DNA from: Thermoleophilia bacterium
Lineage (GTDB): Bacteria > Actinomycetota > Thermoleophilia > Miltoncostaeales > Miltoncostaeaceae
DNA: 5,797 bases
Reading direction: 5' to 3'
Assembly (NCBI GenBank): GCA_016463385.1
Contig: JAEMRL010000170.1
Coordinates: 1-5,797 of the forward strand
Shown: in pieces, positions 5,321 through 5,797 of the stretch
Layout: each line of letters begins with the position of its first letter
Numbering within the stretch: the stretch's first letter is position 1
Made by a program: the position numbers and the translations under genes
The notes under the pieces: generated by a model
Seen by the model: only the letters and a program-made list of their open reading frames with translations
The model's database searches: none
Told to the model about the DNA's origin: nothing

Positions 5321-5797
5321 CCGCCCTCGTCCTGAGCCCGGCGTACGCGTCGCACTACGGGCCGCTGGCGGTCCACGCCGGCCGGCTGGCGGCCGAGGGC
5401 GAGCGCGTCGTGGTGGCGACGGGAGCCGCCCTGCGCGACCGCGTCGTGGCCGACGGCTTCGAGTGGCGCGAGCTGGCGCTCGGGCGCGGCAGCAACACCG
5501 GCGTGATCCGGCCGGAGGAGCAGGAGGCCGAGGAGGAGCGCCACCTGCGCGCCTTCTTCGCCGCCACGCGCCAGGGGGCGGTGCCGACCCTGCTGCTGCA
5601 GGCCGAGCGGCGCACCGACGACCTGCTCTGGCAGCCCGCGGCCGTCGCCCGCCGCCTCGAGGAGATCGTGGCGGAGGTCCGGCCCGAGCGGATCGTGAGC
5701 GACCACATCGCCCTCTCGGCCACGCTCGCCCTGCGTGCCCTGGGCGCCGAGTGGGAGTCGTTCGTCCCGGGCCACCCGAGTCAGCTGCCGGTGGGCG
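5317..5797 (+). CDS. Second GT-B (GT1/MGT-like) glycosyltransferase, partial at right edge
   Basis: The first 160 codons of a gene that continues beyond the window; the frame is open throughout. It starts with ATG at 5317, overlapping the preceding TGA as ATGA, which indicates translational coupling. A GGGGGG run touches the ATG too closely to be a normal Shine-Dalgarno. The N-terminus, ALVLSPAYASHYGPLAVHAGRLAAEGERVVVATG, has the strand-loop-helix-strand layout of a GT-B acceptor domain, with YGPL where GT1 enzymes usually have GHxxP. Residues 122-143 (RPERIVSDH, then a helix to ALRALG) match the later 'xPDxVvxD...A' Rossmann element, and PGHPSQLPVG (151-160) resembles the loop after it. An acidic segment (67-75) precedes AFFAATRQ. 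The nucleotide-sugar-binding half lies outside the window, so donor class cannot be judged. It is likely a partner of the HEAT-GT4 enzyme in one glycosylation pathway. Confidence is high that it is a gene and moderate on family. Confidence 0.8.
   Translation, partial: MTALVLSPAYASHYGPLAVHAGRLAAEGERVVVATGAALRDRVVADGFEWRELALGRGSNTGVIRPEEQEAEEERHLRAFFAATRQGAVPTLLLQAERRTDDLLWQPAAVARRLEEIVAEVRPERIVSDHIALSATLALRALGAEWESFVPGHPSQLPVG

Noticed and set aside
1..5797. CRISPR, tRNA, rRNA, insertion sequence or prophage signals
   Set aside because: None was found: there are no regularly spaced repeats, no cloverleaf-like CCA-ended segment, and no transposase or integrase motifs.

Overview
The window is very GC-rich and densely coding, with GTG starts and nearly all codons ending in G or C. 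A furA-katG pair of the mycobacterial/streptomycete type places it in the Actinomycetota. The short Gln/Met-rich protein at the left edge and the HEAT-repeat glycosyltransferase remind me of deep-branching Thermoleophilia (Solirubrobacterales/Gaiellales-like). That narrower placement is an inference from remembered families, not a search result.

Layout, left to right. (1) 1-184: the minus-strand start of a small Gln/Met/Ala-rich protein that stops early. A plus-strand reading frame overlaps its end and resembles the missing C-terminal half of the same family, which suggests a local inversion or an assembly fold-back. (2) 185-356: intergenic, holding a long perfect hairpin just past the katG stop, the likely terminator. 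(3) 357-3046, minus strand: furA then katG, transcribed leftward as an oxidative-stress operon. FurA is a metal-dependent, PerR-like repressor; KatG is a bifunctional catalase-peroxidase with every key residue present. (4) 3047-3220: divergent intergenic region. Its one AT-rich island (3065-3092) carries a furA promoter placed so that the transcript would begin at or next to the GTG start codon, overlapped by an imperfect dyad that is a candidate FurA operator. (5) 3221 to the right edge, plus strand: a 699-aa protein fusing an N-terminal HEAT-like helical domain to a GT4-type glycosyltransferase, overlapping by 4 nt (ATGA) a second GT-B glycosyltransferase that runs off the window.

Two modules therefore sit back to back: peroxide defence, which is well understood and likely autoregulated, and a translationally coupled glycosyltransferase pair of unknown product. 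The second is the less described part. A HEAT scaffold fused to a retaining GT4 enzyme and coupled to another GT suggests a two-step glycoconjugate or glycolipid pathway, but the substrate cannot be read from the sequence. No tRNA, rRNA, CRISPR array, insertion sequence or phage gene was seen.
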